Shown: positions 53,961 to 63,960 of the stretch, in pieces
Numbering within the stretch: the stretch's first letter is position 1
Layout: each line of letters begins with the position of its first letter
Origin: Desulfurivibrio alkaliphilus AHT 2
GTDB lineage: Bacteria > Desulfobacterota > Desulfobulbia > Desulfobulbales > Desulfurivibrionaceae
Assembly: GCF_000092205.1 (NCBI RefSeq)
Contig: NC_014216.1
Location: forward strand, 1,865,742-1,929,741
DNA length: 64,000 nt
Direction: 5' to 3'
The notes under the pieces: model-generated
Databases searched by the model: none
Told to the model about the DNA's origin: nothing
What the model saw: only the letters and a program-made list of their open reading frames with translations
Program-made: the position numbers and the translations under genes

Positions 53961-54154
53961 TTACCCTTGTCATTATCTTGCCCAGCCGGTACAATTTCGG
54001 CGTGTAACCGATGTCAACCTCCCGGCTGCGAACCCATACGGGAGTCCCGCCTGGGCCAGGCAGACCAGTATTCAACTCAATCAGCAACAAAATTTGCCAA
54101 CTAAGCTAAAGATTAAATCTAAACCAAATAACAAACGAACGAAGGAGAACCAAC

Positions 54155-54484
54155 ATGGCCAGTGACAAATTGCTAGAGATTTCCGATGCCGATTTCGACG
54201 CTCAGGTACTGAAAAATTCCCTGCCGGTGCTGGTTGACTTCTGGGCTCCCTGGTGTGGTCCCTGCAAGGCCATCGGTCCGGTGATCGAACAACTGGCCGA
54301 GGAGTACGCCGGCAAGGTCGCCATTGCCAAGATGAACGTCGACGACAGCCCGTCGACCCCCGGCAAATACGGCATCCGCGCCATCCCCACCCTGATCATG
54401 TTTAAAAACGGCGAGGTGGTGGATCAAATCACCGGCGCCGTGGGCAAACCCCAGCTCGCCGCCCTCATCGACAAAGCACTGTAA
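54155..54484 (+). CDS. trxA: Thioredoxin
   Basis: A 109-aa thioredoxin: FWAPWCGPCKAIGPVIEQLA holds the redox Cys pair, with the cis-Pro in GIRAIPTLIMFKNGE. It reduces protein disulfides in the cytosol. A good Shine-Dalgarno (AGGAG) precedes the ATG. The next gene, a BamD-type lipoprotein, starts one base after its stop, so they share a transcript. Confidence 0.97.
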   Translation: MASDKLLEISDADFDAQVLKNSLPVLVDFWAPWCGPCKAIGPVIEQLAEEYAGKVAIAKMNVDDSPSTPGKYGIRAIPTLIMFKNGEVVDQITGAVGKPQLAALIDKAL

Positions 54485-54485
54485 A

Positions 54486-55292
54486 ATGCCTCTTTTTCAA
54501 CATCCGTCCGCCAGGCCGACCGGTTGGTCGGCCTGGCTTTTGACCCTGCTGATCCTGCTGCTGCTGGTGAGCGGTTGCGGCACCAAGAACCGCGATCAAT
54601 CGCCGGAGGCCGAGCAGGACCCGCGGGCGCCCGAATTGCTGGCCATGGAAGGGATGGAAAAGTTCAACCAGGCCAGATACCGCCAGGCTTTGGAGATCTT
54701 CAAGGACCTCAAGGAACGCTACCCTTTCAGCTCGGTGGGGGTGCTGGCGGAACTCAAAGCGGCCGACGCCACCTACTACCTGCGCCGCTACGACGAGGCC
54801 CTGCCCCTGTACCAGGAGTTTGAAAACAACCATCCCACCAACGAGGCCATCCCTTACGTAATGTTCCAGATCGGCATGTGCCATTACCAGCGGATCGGCA
54901 CCATCGATCGCGACCCCGCCCACGCCTTGAACGCCATCGCCGCCTTCACCCGGCTGAATCGCGCCTTCCCCGACTCACCCTACCGGAAGGAAGCCGAGGC
55001 GCGGACCATGGCTGCCCGGGATTTCATGGCCCGCCACGAGATGTTCATCGCCGGCTTTTACCTCAACACCAAAAAATACGACCAGGCGGAAAGACGGCTT
55101 GCTTATCTGATCGACAACTACCCGGAAAGCGAACTTATCCCGGAAGCCGAAGAAGTGCTGGCCGCCCTGGAAGCCGGCAACCCGCCCCGGCGGAACTGGC
55201 GGGACTTTGTCCCCGATCTGTCGTTGGGCAGCTGGCGGGATTTTATCGGCACCGTCAGCGCCGCCCCCGGCGTCGAAAGCGACCATTATTAG
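54486..55292 (+). CDS. bamD: Outer-membrane assembly lipoprotein (BamD)
   Basis: A 268-aa lipoprotein with a signal peptide and lipobox LLLVSGC at about residues 25-31. TPR-type helical repeats follow (GMEKFNQARYRQALEIFKDL, ADATYYLRRYDEALPLYQEF, PYVMFQIGMCHYQRI). This is the pattern of BamD/ComL, the essential lipoprotein of the outer-membrane beta-barrel assembly complex. Its length fits. Repeat copy 5 follows the stop. Confidence 0.9.
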   Translation: MPLFQHPSARPTGWSAWLLTLLILLLLVSGCGTKNRDQSPEAEQDPRAPELLAMEGMEKFNQARYRQALEIFKDLKERYPFSSVGVLAELKAADATYYLRRYDEALPLYQEFENNHPTNEAIPYVMFQIGMCHYQRIGTIDRDPAHALNAIAAFTRLNRAFPDSPYRKEAEARTMAARDFMARHEMFIAGFYLNTKKYDQAERRLAYLIDNYPESELIPEAEEVLAALEAGNPPRRNWRDFVPDLSLGSWRDFIGTVSAAPGVESDHY

Positions 55293-55455
55293 CGCTCACA
55301 GCCATCACCAGGGGTACCAACCTTACCTACCGTTATAAAGGCCGGTAAACGTTCAGCCGTGCCGCAGATTTGGGCAAGCAGCCGGGCGCCGCGTACACCG
55401 GTACTCAAGCCTGGCTGATCGCCCAAAGGTGCGGTGCGGCTGAACGTTTACCGGC
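55293..55455 (-). repeat. Dispersed palindromic repeat, copy 5 (flank on left)
   Basis: The palindrome 55341-55455 has arms GCCGGTAAACGTTCAGCCG and CGGCTGAACGTTTACCGGC, a TG/TG mismatch and apex GTACACCGGTAC. The flank 55293-55340 contains CACCAGGGGTACCAACCTTACC. Arm bases that differ from copy 1 change on both sides, so pairing is kept. Its right arm contains the stop codon of queH (55448-55450). Confidence 0.88.
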
Positions 55456-55978
55456 GGTCATACCGCTCCTGCTCGCTGTAGATGCAACCACAATATGGCT
55501 GCCGATACAACTCAAGGCGGCGGGAAATTTCAATCCCCTGCCGCCAGCCCGGCCGGAAATCCCGGTAATAAAAGTCAACCCCTTCCCGGCGGGCCGCCGC
55601 TTGGGCCACCTCGGTAATCACTTCAAGCTGCTGGTAACGGCTGTACAACAGCGTGGTGGTGAAGGCCTGCAACCCCAACAGCCGGGTTTGCCTGGCCGCC
55701 GCCGCCAGGCGCATTTCATAGCACAGACGGCAGCGCTGCTCCTCGTGGAACACCACCTGCCGCAGGTAATCGCGCAGCCCGTAACGGCGCTCATAATCCA
55801 CCGTTAACTGCCAGCGCGCCGCCAGTTGCTCCAGGGCCTCCAGCCGCCGCTTGAATTCCTGAAAAGGATGGATGTTGGGGTTGTAAAACCAGCCCCGAAA
55901 CTCTACCCCTTCCGCCTGCAGTACGCTTACCGGATAACAGGCGCAGGGGCCGCAGCAGATATGGAGCAGCAGCTTCAT
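55448..55978 (-). CDS. queH: Epoxyqueuosine reductase QueH
   Basis: A 176-aa enzyme of the DUF208/QueH family that reduces epoxyqueuosine in tRNA to queuosine with iron-sulfur chemistry. Cys motifs are [11 protein letters not shown] at the N-terminus, CRLCYEMRL near residue 95, and YCGCIYSE near the end. It replaces QueG in many anaerobes. Its start overlaps the nifA-type gene's stop by ATGA, and its stop lies inside the arm of palindromic repeat copy 5. Confidence 0.92.
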   Translation of the reverse strand: MKLLLHICCGPCACYPVSVLQAEGVEFRGWFYNPNIHPFQEFKRRLEALEQLAARWQLTVDYERRYGLRDYLRQVVFHEEQRCRLCYEMRLAAAARQTRLLGLQAFTTTLLYSRYQQLEVITEVAQAAARREGVDFYYRDFRPGWRQGIEISRRLELYRQPYCGCIYSEQERYDRR

Positions 55979-57594
55979 GCCGAACTCTTTGCCGCCACCC
56001 GGTAGCGCCTGGGCTCAATGGCGTATTTCTTGATTTTGTAATTGATGATCCGCAGACTGGTCTCCAGCAGGGCCGCGGCCCTGGTCTGGTTGCCGTCGGT
56101 CTTTTTGAGGGCGTCGATGATCAGCTCCCGCTCAAAACTCTCCACGGCAGCGGTGAAGGAACTGGGGCTGACCTCCCGCAGGGAATCGGAGCTCTGCAGG
56201 GTGGGCGGCAGGTGATAACTTTTGATGGTATCCTCGTCACAGATCAGCACCGCCCGTTCCAAGCAGTTCTGCAACTCACGGACATTGCCCGGCCAATGGT
56301 ACTGGGTGAGCAGATCAATGGCGGGGGTGGAAATGCGGCGGATATTCTTGTCGTTTTCGGATGCAAATTTTTCCAGGAAAAATTCGGCCAGCAGCAGAAT
56401 ATCGGTGCGCCGCTCCCTGAGCGGCGGCAGATAAATGGGAAAGACGTTGAGCCGGTAATAAAGGTCCTCCCGGAAAGTACCTTCGGCCACCGCTTTTTCC
56501 AGATCCTTATTGGTGGCGGTGATCAGGCGCACATCGCACTTCAACGGCCGGCTGCCGCCGACCCGCTGAAACTCCCGGTCCTGCACCACGCTGAGCAGCT
56601 TGACCTGAACGGCGGTACTCAGCTCGCCGATTTCATCAAGAAACAGGGTGCCGCCCTCGGCCAGTTCAAAGCGGCCCTTGCGGGTCTCGTGGGCGCCGGT
56701 AAAGGCCCCCCGTTCATGCCCGAACAGCTCACTCTCCAGCAGGGTCTCCGGCAGGGCCGAGCAGTTGACGGTGATGAAGGGCCCGGCCGCCCGTTTGCTG
56801 TTGTGATGCACCGCCCTGGCCACCATGCTCTTACCGGTGCCGGACTCGCCGCGCAGCAGCACGGTGGCGTTACTGGCCGCCACCCGGTGAATCATCTCCA
56901 GCACCTCCTGCATGCGGCTGGAGTTGCTCAAAATACTACTGACCCGGTATTTTTCCGACAACTCCCGGCGCAGTTGGCTGTTTTCCTGCTCCAGGCGCTG
57001 CTGTTCCTGGTTTACCAACTGCACCCTTTTTACGGTCTGGGCCACAAGACCGCTCAGGATGGTCAGAAAACGCAGATCCTGCTCAAATTCCTCTCCTTCC
57101 CGGTACTCCCGGTCCACACTCAAGGCACCGATGGTATCCGGCCCGCGACGAATGGGCACACAGATGAAGGAAAGCTCTTCCCCCCTGCTTCTTCTGGCAC
57201 TGGTGCGGTCGAGAAAAAGGGGCTCTTCACTGATTCGGGGCACTACGATGGGGGCCCCGGAGGCCACCACCCGGCCGGTGATCCCTTCGCCGATCCGATA
57301 GGTGCCCTTCTTCCGGGCCTCCACCGTAATCCCGTGGGCCACCTCGGTTTCAATCTGGCCGGTGAGCGGGTTGATAATGGTCACCGCCCCGTTGTTGAGC
57401 CCCTTCTGCCGTGATAAGATGGCCAGGATCTTGGCCAGGCAAACCCGCAGGTCGGCCGAAGAGGCCAACTCCCGGGTAATCTCATAAAGACAGGCCAGGT
57501 CGGCATAATCGCGGGGCAGGGGTTCGGTCGCCTCACCGTTGCCGGCGCCGTTTGGGGGGGGGCTTTGGGGGGTCTTGCTGGTTGCGGTTGTCAT
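55975..57594 (-). CDS. Sigma-54-dependent activator of the NifA type
   Basis: A 539-aa activator with an N-terminal GAF domain (about residues 30-195), a central AAA+ domain (Walker [18 protein letters not shown], sigma-54-contact GAFTGA, Walker [13 protein letters not shown]) and a Fis-type C-terminal helix-turn-helix ([20 protein letters not shown]). The architecture and HTH resemble NifA. The interdomain Cys motif of oxygen-sensitive NifA is not obvious. No nitrogenase gene is in the window, so the target is inferred only from family similarity. It is followed directly by queH. Confidence 0.83.
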   Translation of the reverse strand: MTTATSKTPQSPPPNGAGNGEATEPLPRDYADLACLYEITRELASSADLRVCLAKILAILSRQKGLNNGAVTIINPLTGQIETEVAHGITVEARKKGTYRIGEGITGRVVASGAPIVVPRISEEPLFLDRTSARRSRGEELSFICVPIRRGPDTIGALSVDREYREGEEFEQDLRFLTILSGLVAQTVKRVQLVNQEQQRLEQENSQLRRELSEKYRVSSILSNSSRMQEVLEMIHRVAASNATVLLRGESGTGKSMVARAVHHNSKRAAGPFITVNCSALPETLLESELFGHERGAFTGAHETRKGRFELAEGGTLFLDEIGELSTAVQVKLLSVVQDREFQRVGGSRPLKCDVRLITATNKDLEKAVAEGTFREDLYYRLNVFPIYLPPLRERRTDILLLAEFFLEKFASENDKNIRRISTPAIDLLTQYHWPGNVRELQNCLERAVLICDEDTIKSYHLPPTLQSSDSLREVSPSSFTAAVESFERELIIDALKKTDGNQTRAAALLETSLRIINYKIKKYAIEPRRYRVAAKSSA

Positions 57595-57745
57595 CTCAAG
57601 GTTGCCATATGGCTGCGTTTAAGGATATACATTGGTGAATGTGATCACCGCCTGTTACCCAGGCAAGATAACAAAATTGTGTAAATTTTCCGTATAAAAA
57701 ACTCTCCACCGGCCGGAAATCTTTCCCCTGCCCGGCGGTTAGGGT

Positions 57746-58411
57746 ATGATAAAAAAAGTCCGTTTGGCGGACATTTCAGCCACTCTGCAAGCCAACGAGA
57801 TCATGCTCAAGCTACTCCCCGCCTGGCTGGCCCTGCCCATCCTGGTAACCCTTTACAAACCTCTTTGCCGGCTGCTACCCGGCCTGGACAAGGACGCTTA
57901 TGTCCGCCGCACGGTGGCCGTCGGCAACCGTTTTTACGCCCGCCGCTTTCGCCGTACCCCCTATGACCGGCGCCTGCTGTTTCTGCCTTACTGCCTGCGG
58001 GCCGCCGACTGCCCCACCACCATCGACCCCGACCAGGGCCTGATCTGCCCCCCGGCCTGCAACCTGCCCTGCCGACTGCGTGAAATGCGGCAACTGGCAT
58101 TGGACCTGGGATATCTTGACGCCTATATCGTGGTCAGCGGCAAGCTGCATCAAAAGGAAGGGGTCTTGCGCAGCCGCAACTTCCTGGTCCGCCGCATCGA
58201 AGATCACCAGCCCCAGGGAGTCATCGGCTGCCTCTGCACCCGCGACCTCCGAGAAAAATACCTCAAACCGGAAACCTTCAGGGCAGGCGGCACCCTGGGC
58301 CGGCACGGCACCCCGGTCATCCCCCAGGTCTGTCTGCTGGAAAACAGCCGCTGCCGCGGCAGCCAGGTGAACTGGCAACAACTGGAACAACTGATCCGCA
58401 GCCGCGAGTAA
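57746..58411 (+). CDS. DUF116 family protein
   Basis: A 221-aa protein with a short hydrophobic stretch near residues 24-42 and a Cys-rich DUF116 domain (LPYCLRAADCP, CPPACNLPCRLREM, GVIGCLCTRDL). DUF116 proteins occur in anaerobes next to radical SAM, lipoate-like and formyltransferase genes. Iron-sulfur binding is plausible, but the function is unknown. Convergent with ppc and divergent from the NifA-type gene. Confidence 0.82.
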   Translation: MIKKVRLADISATLQANEIMLKLLPAWLALPILVTLYKPLCRLLPGLDKDAYVRRTVAVGNRFYARRFRRTPYDRRLLFLPYCLRAADCPTTIDPDQGLICPPACNLPCRLREMRQLALDLGYLDAYIVVSGKLHQKEGVLRSRNFLVRRIEDHQPQGVIGCLCTRDLREKYLKPETFRAGGTLGRHGTPVIPQVCLLENSRCRGSQVNWQQLEQLIRSRE

Positions 58412-58476
58412 CCGCAAGCCCCCAAGGGGCAAAAGGGGCACCCCACTATGCGGCAAGATGTGACGCTGCCCCCGTT

Positions 58477-61392
58477 TCAGCCGGTGCTCTGCATGGCGGC
58501 GGCGATGCCGTTGACGCTGAGGAAGAGGGCATCCCAGAGGGCCTCGCGCTCCTCGTCGCCGCCGGAATCGTGGTAGCGGCGCAGCAGTTCCACCTGCAGC
58601 AGGTTAAGGACGTCGGTGTAAGGGTTGCGCAGGGCAATGGAACGCTGGACCTCGGGGCTGCCGCCCAGCAGTTCCTCCTCCCCGCTCAGCTCCAGCAACG
58701 CTTGCCGGCCCTCGGCAAAATCCCGGCTGATCTGGGCATGAAAATCCTTCACGGCCAGATCGTTGGCCAAAGCAGCGTAGTCGGCGGCGATCTCCAGCCG
58801 GGTGCGGCCCATCTCGCGGCGGGCGTTGTCGATCAGCATCCGAAAAAAAGGCCACTGCTCGTACATCTGCTTTAAGGTCTGCCGCCCGCGCTCGGTGCCG
58901 GATAATTCACCCAGGGCCGCGCCGACGCCATACCAGCCGGGCACGATATAACGGGTCTGAATCCAGGCAAAGACCCAGGGGATGGCCCGCAGGCCGTCCA
59001 GATCGACATCGCCGGCGGCCTTGCGGGAAACCGGGCGGGAGGCGATGGGCAGTCGGCTGATCTGCTCAATGGGGGTAACCCTGGTGTACCAGGCCCAGAA
59101 TTCCGGGTCCCGCACCAGCTCCCGGTAAGCCTGCATACTGCGCTGGGCCACTTCATCCATTAAAGCGGAAAACTCCTGCAGCCGCTCAGGGGCAACCCCG
59201 GCTTCAATTCCCTCCAGCCGGCCGGGCTCAGCATCGGCGGCCGCTTCTACCGCCTCCCCGGCCGCCCCCGGCTCTGCTTGTTGCTCGGCCAGCCTGGCCA
59301 CTCGCCCCGCCGTCCGGATCATGGCATAAAAGATCTGTTCCAGATGCCGGTGGGCCAGATCGGCAAAGGCGTAGCGGAAGGAGATCACCTCCCCCTGCTC
59401 GGTGAAGCGGATGCGCCCGTTGTGGACCACCTCCGGCATGGCCACAATGGCCTGACTGGAGCGCCCGCCGCCCCGCCCTACAGTGCCGCCGCGACCGTGA
59501 AAAAGCCGCAGATCGACCCCATATTGCCGGCAGACCTGCCCCAGACGCTCCTGGGCCCGGTGCAGGGCCCAGTTGGCCATCCAGTAGCCGCCGTCCTTGT
59601 TGCTGTCCGAATAGCCCAGCATCACCTCCTGGAAATCGTTCTGGGCCGCCAGGTGCTGGCGGTATACCGGATTGGCCAGCATCTTCTCCACCAGCCGGCC
59701 GGAAAGTTCCAGGTCTTCAATGGTTTCAAACAACGGCACCAGTTGCAGGCGGCTTTCCACCCCACCATCGCGCAGCCGCCAGATTCCCGCTTCCTTGGCC
59801 AACAGCAGCACCTCCAGCAGATCACTGACCTGATGGGTCATGCTGATGATATAACTGCCCACCGAGGCCGGGTCGAGCCGCTGCAGCTCTCCGATTAAAG
59901 CCAGTGTTTCCAACAGATCCCGAGCCTCGGGGGGCAACTCGCACCCCCGGGGCAAAAGGGGGCGGGGGTTGCCGAGTTCCTCCTGCAGCAGCGCCAGGCG
60001 CCGCTCTTCGGGCAGGGACAGGTAATCTTCCTCCACCCCGGCCAGGCGCAGCAGCAAGGCCACCGTCTCTTCATGCACCTGGCTGTGCTGACGAAAATCC
60101 AGCGCCACCAGGTGAAAGCCGAAGGTCCGCACCCGCACCAGCAAGCGCCCCAGGCGGCCCTGGCTGACCAGCCGGCTGAAACCGCTTTCCCGCAGGCTGG
60201 CGGCCAACAGTTGCAGGTCGGCAAGAAAGGCAGGGCAATGGTAATCGCCGGCGGCCAATTCCCGGGGACGGTTTTCCATCTGCCACAGCAAGCTTCTCAA
60301 GCGCGCCATGATATAGGTGATTTTCAAGCGATAGGGCTCATTCCGGTAATGCCGACGGCGCTGCTCATCAATGGCCAGGGTGCGGCCGTCTTCTTCCAGG
60401 GAGTTACGCAGGGCTTCAGAGGGAGGGGCCTGGCGGGAAGAAAGGCTGAGCTCCCGGCGTAATTCGCAAAGTTCATCAAGGTAAAGCTGCAGCACCACCC
60501 GCCGCTGATAATGATAGGTCCGGCGGCTGACAGCGGCGGTGACGTTGGGGTTGCCGTCCCGATCGCTGCCGATCCAGGAACGAAAGCGGAGCAGTACCGG
60601 CAGAATCTCCGGGCTTTCGCCGTAATGCCGCCAGAGAGCCGCCCGCAGGTCGCGGTAAATGCGCGGCACCGTGGCCCAGATAGCGTTGCGGACAAAGTAC
60701 AGGCCGCTTTCCACCTCATCGTCCACCGTGGGGCGGGTTTGCCGGATATCGTCGGTGGTCAGCAACAATCCGATCTGGTTGGAAATTTCCCCCAGCAGTT
60801 CGTCCCGCTCATCAGTGGTCAAGGCTTCCCGGCGCAAGCGCCCCAACAGGGAGGCTACCTGCTTCTGCTTGTAGAGAATGCTGCGGCGCCGGGCCTCGGT
60901 GGGGTGCGCGGTGAGGGTGGGCTGAATGTCCAGCCGGGAAAGCACCGCCAGGGTCTGCTGCAAGCTGCAGCCCTGCTCCTTAAGACCCCGCACCGCCGCA
61001 TCGATGGTCTCCCGCCGGCGTGAGTTTTCACCGGGGGTTGCCGGCGGCGGCGATGGGTCCGGCTCGCGGTATACCCGGGTGATCTCCATCTGTTCCACTT
61101 TATTGACCAGGTGAAAAAAGGCGGTATAGGCGTGCAGCAGGTGGACGATCTCCCGGCAATCCAGATCGGCAATCCGCTGGGCCACCTGGCGGCGCAGTTC
61201 CGGCCGGTTTTCCACCATGGCCTGCTTGCATAACTGGCGCAGATCCTCCACCTGCTCCAGCACCGCCGCCCCTCGCAACTCCTTGATGGAGCGACCCAAC
61301 AAACGGCCCAGCAAGCCGACCTGGCCGGCCAGGGTGGCCGAATCCTCCGGCTGCCAGCCGGTGAGAGTTGAAGTAAATACGCCTGGTTCCAT
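58477..61392 (-). CDS. ppc: Phosphoenolpyruvate carboxylase
   Basis: A 971-aa enzyme that carboxylates PEP to oxaloacetate for anaplerosis. The catalytic His lies in QPTLTAHPTEARRRSIL near residue 160, the glycine loop FHGRGGTVGRGGG near 620, and the C-terminal allosteric region ends with the usual helical block plus NGIAAAMQSTG. LGYSDSNKDGGYWMANW is the PEP-binding block. The length is slightly above the common 880-930 aa because of an Ala/Glu-rich insertion near residues 705-725. Confidence 0.96.
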   Translation of the reverse strand: MEPGVFTSTLTGWQPEDSATLAGQVGLLGRLLGRSIKELRGAAVLEQVEDLRQLCKQAMVENRPELRRQVAQRIADLDCREIVHLLHAYTAFFHLVNKVEQMEITRVYREPDPSPPPATPGENSRRRETIDAAVRGLKEQGCSLQQTLAVLSRLDIQPTLTAHPTEARRRSILYKQKQVASLLGRLRREALTTDERDELLGEISNQIGLLLTTDDIRQTRPTVDDEVESGLYFVRNAIWATVPRIYRDLRAALWRHYGESPEILPVLLRFRSWIGSDRDGNPNVTAAVSRRTYHYQRRVVLQLYLDELCELRRELSLSSRQAPPSEALRNSLEEDGRTLAIDEQRRRHYRNEPYRLKITYIMARLRSLLWQMENRPRELAAGDYHCPAFLADLQLLAASLRESGFSRLVSQGRLGRLLVRVRTFGFHLVALDFRQHSQVHEETVALLLRLAGVEEDYLSLPEERRLALLQEELGNPRPLLPRGCELPPEARDLLETLALIGELQRLDPASVGSYIISMTHQVSDLLEVLLLAKEAGIWRLRDGGVESRLQLVPLFETIEDLELSGRLVEKMLANPVYRQHLAAQNDFQEVMLGYSDSNKDGGYWMANWALHRAQERLGQVCRQYGVDLRLFHGRGGTVGRGGGRSSQAIVAMPEVVHNGRIRFTEQGEVISFRYAFADLAHRHLEQIFYAMIRTAGRVARLAEQQAEPGAAGEAVEAAADAEPGRLEGIEAGVAPERLQEFSALMDEVAQRSMQAYRELVRDPEFWAWYTRVTPIEQISRLPIASRPVSRKAAGDVDLDGLRAIPWVFAWIQTRYIVPGWYGVGAALGELSGTERGRQTLKQMYEQWPFFRMLIDNARREMGRTRLEIAADYAALANDLAVKDFHAQISRDFAEGRQALLELSGEEELLGGSPEVQRSIALRNPYTDVLNLLQVELLRRYHDSGGDEEREALWDALFLSVNGIAAAMQSTG

Positions 61393-61575
61393 TTTTTTAC
61401 CTCTAAATTATTGATCAGCGTCGCAAAATGCCGCGCCGCCGACTGGGCCATCTTGGTAACAAACTGTTTTCACCTTACCGGCCAACCCGTTTGGTGTTTT
61501 TTTGCACGACTATTAAATTTATTTTCCCTGCCCCGCGCGAATCGCGGCCAAACGCGTTATTCTACCGCACTATAG

Positions 61576-63705
61576 TTAAGCGATCAAGAGGACGGCGGCA
61601 AAGTTCGCCACCTTGCAGCGCGCCCCGCGTACCGCCACCGCTTCGGCCTCGTCGACAATATCCGCCGGCGAGGCGGCGGCGGTATCGATCAGTTGCCGCC
61701 AGCGTCGGCCGGGGGGCGGCGAGGGCAGGGAAAAGGTCCGGGGCTCGGCGGCGGCGTTGAGCATCACAAAAAAATCCGGCTCCCCCTTGCCGCCGTGCAG
61801 CTGATAGGCCAGCACCCGGGCCTCGTCGGACCAATCCTGCCGCCCCGGCACCAAAGACTGCCAACTGATCTCCGCCGCCCCCTCGGCCTGGTCGGGGGCA
61901 AAGAATCGATCCCGGCGAAACAGGCTGTATTTCCGCCGGAGGGCAATCAGCCGGCGAAAAAACCGGAGCAGATCGGCGTTTTTTTCCGCCAGGCGCCAGT
62001 CGAGCCAGGAAATTTCATTATCCTGGCAATAGGCGTTGTTGTTACCCCGTTGACTGCGACCGAATTCATCCCCGGCCAGCAGTAGCGGCACTCCTTGAGA
62101 GAGCAACAGAATCACCGCTGCCGTGCGCATCCGCCGCCAGCGCAGGGCCAGCACCGCCTGAGCCGTGGTTTCCCCTTCCACCCCGGAGTTCCAGGAGATG
62201 TTGTGATTGTCGCCGTCACGGTTTTCTTCACCGTTGGCCAGGTTGTGCTTGTGGTTGTAGCTGACCAGGTCGCGCAGGGTAAAGCCGTCATGGCTGGTGA
62301 TAAAGTTGATGGAATTGACCGGCTTGCGGCCGTTATGGGCATAAAGATCGGAACTGCCGGCGATCCGGGTGGCCAGGGGGGCCACGCTGCCGCTGTGGCC
62401 GCAGAGAAAACGGCGCACATCATCGCGGAAACGGCCGTTGAGTTCGGCCCAGCGGTGGTGGGAAGAAAAGGTGCCCACCTGGTAAAGGCCGGCGGCGTCC
62501 CAGGCCTCGGCAATAATCTTGGTTCTGGCCAGCACCGGATCCTCGGCGATCTTCTCCACCATGGGCGGGTTGGCCAGCACCTCGCCATTGGTCCCACGGC
62601 CCATGATGGAGGCCAGATCGAAGCGAAAGCCATCCACATGCATTTCCACCACCCAGTAGCGCAGGCACTCCATGATCACATGCCGCACCCACGGGTGGTT
62701 GCAGTTAACGGTGTTGCCGCAGCCGGAAAAATTAAGATATTCACGAGTGACCGGGTCCAGCAGATAATAGATGGTGTTGTCGATGCCGCGGAAACTGATG
62801 GTGGGTCCGTCGGCCCCGCCCTCGGCGGTATGGTTGTAAACCACGTCCAGGATCACCTCGATCCCGGCGGCGTGCAGGGCCTTGACCATCTCCTTGAACT
62901 CCCGCACCTGGTTGCCGTTGCGGCCGTTAACCGCGTAAGCGGCCTTGGGGGCGAAAAAGGCCAGCGGCGAGTAACCCCAGAAATTCTTCAACGCCTCGCC
63001 GGTCTCCGGGTTAACCCGGGTGTTTTCCAACTCGTTGAACTCGGCCACCGGCAGCAGTTGCACGGCGGTAATGCCCAGCTTTTGCAGATAAGGAATCTTT
63101 TCAATCAGCCCCCGGTAGGTGCCGGGGTGCTCCACCCCGGAGGAGGAGTGACAGCTGTAACCCCGCACGTGCAGCTCGTAAATAATGCTTTCTTCCAGGG
63201 GGATGTTCAGCGGCCGGTCACCTTCCCAGTCAAAATCGTCCTCGACATACAGGCAGCGGCGTTGAAAGCTGGCCAGTGGGTCGGGACGGCGGCCCTTGCG
63301 GCGATAGGCCACCCCCCAGTCCGAGCCGCCGGTCAGGGCTTTGGCGTAGGGGTCCAGCAGCACGCCTTGCGGCTGAAAAAAGTGCCCCTGCCCCCGGGGA
63401 TCATAAGGGCCCTGCAAACGGTAACCGTAACGCAAGGCCGGATCAAAGTTCTTGATCAGAACATGCCAGACCTCGCCGGTCCGGTTAAATTCCGGGTCCA
63501 GCACCACCTCCGCCAGCGGTTCTTCGGCGTTGGTGCGAAAAAAAACCAGGGAAACCGCCTCGGCATGGCGGGAGAAGAGCGCAAAGTTGTAACCGGCCGG
63601 GGTCCGGCTGAGCCCCATGGGCAGCGGCGAGCCGCAGGAGGTCTGGAATTTGATGGCTGGCTGCCCGCGCTTGCCGGCTGTTTTACCTTTCATGGTTGTT
63701 TTCAC
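61576..63705 (-). CDS. glgX: Glycogen debranching enzyme (isoamylase type)
   Basis: A 709-aa GH13 enzyme that cleaves alpha-1,6 branches of glycogen. The N-terminal CBM48 domain (about 25-150) is followed by a catalytic barrel with GFRFDLASIMGRG (nucleophile Asp), AEAWDAAGLYQVG (acid Glu) and NFITSHDGFTLRDL (third acidic residue). The start is GTG 63705, three bases after GAGG; ATG 63693 is an alternative. No other glycogen gene is nearby. It is divergent from the small membrane-protein gene. Confidence 0.93.
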   Translation of the reverse strand: MKTTMKGKTAGKRGQPAIKFQTSCGSPLPMGLSRTPAGYNFALFSRHAEAVSLVFFRTNAEEPLAEVVLDPEFNRTGEVWHVLIKNFDPALRYGYRLQGPYDPRGQGHFFQPQGVLLDPYAKALTGGSDWGVAYRRKGRRPDPLASFQRRCLYVEDDFDWEGDRPLNIPLEESIIYELHVRGYSCHSSSGVEHPGTYRGLIEKIPYLQKLGITAVQLLPVAEFNELENTRVNPETGEALKNFWGYSPLAFFAPKAAYAVNGRNGNQVREFKEMVKALHAAGIEVILDVVYNHTAEGGADGPTISFRGIDNTIYYLLDPVTREYLNFSGCGNTVNCNHPWVRHVIMECLRYWVVEMHVDGFRFDLASIMGRGTNGEVLANPPMVEKIAEDPVLARTKIIAEAWDAAGLYQVGTFSSHHRWAELNGRFRDDVRRFLCGHSGSVAPLATRIAGSSDLYAHNGRKPVNSINFITSHDGFTLRDLVSYNHKHNLANGEENRDGDNHNISWNSGVEGETTAQAVLALRWRRMRTAAVILLLSQGVPLLLAGDEFGRSQRGNNNAYCQDNEISWLDWRLAEKNADLLRFFRRLIALRRKYSLFRRDRFFAPDQAEGAAEISWQSLVPGRQDWSDEARVLAYQLHGGKGEPDFFVMLNAAAEPRTFSLPSPPPGRRWRQLIDTAAASPADIVDEAEAVAVRGARCKVANFAAVLLIA

Positions 63706-63731
63706 TTACCTCTTAGGCTAAAATTCCGGGC

Positions 63732-63929
63732 ATGAACCGTACCCTGGCTTTGGTCCTGCTGATCCTGATGGCCGTCGTGCTGCTGCACAGCCTCTACTCC
63801 TTTTACCATGGCCGCTTCGGTGAAGCCATGGTCATGTACCCCTTGCTGGTGGTCTGTTACCTGGTTTTCCTCGGGCGCGGCAAATGGAAGCTGAACCGCG
63901 AGGATGACGACCGGCCACCTCAATCATAA
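63732..63929 (+). CDS. Small two-helix membrane protein
   Basis: A 65-aa hypothetical protein with two predicted transmembrane segments (about residues 5-24 and 33-50) and a charged C-terminal tail (KWKLNREDDDRPPQS). I do not recognise it. Codon use matches the neighbours. Confidence 0.55.
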   Translation: MNRTLALVLLILMAVVLLHSLYSFYHGRFGEAMVMYPLLVVCYLVFLGRGKWKLNREDDDRPPQS

Positions 63930-63960
63930 CCGGGCAGCGAACCCCACCGTACCCTTCCTT

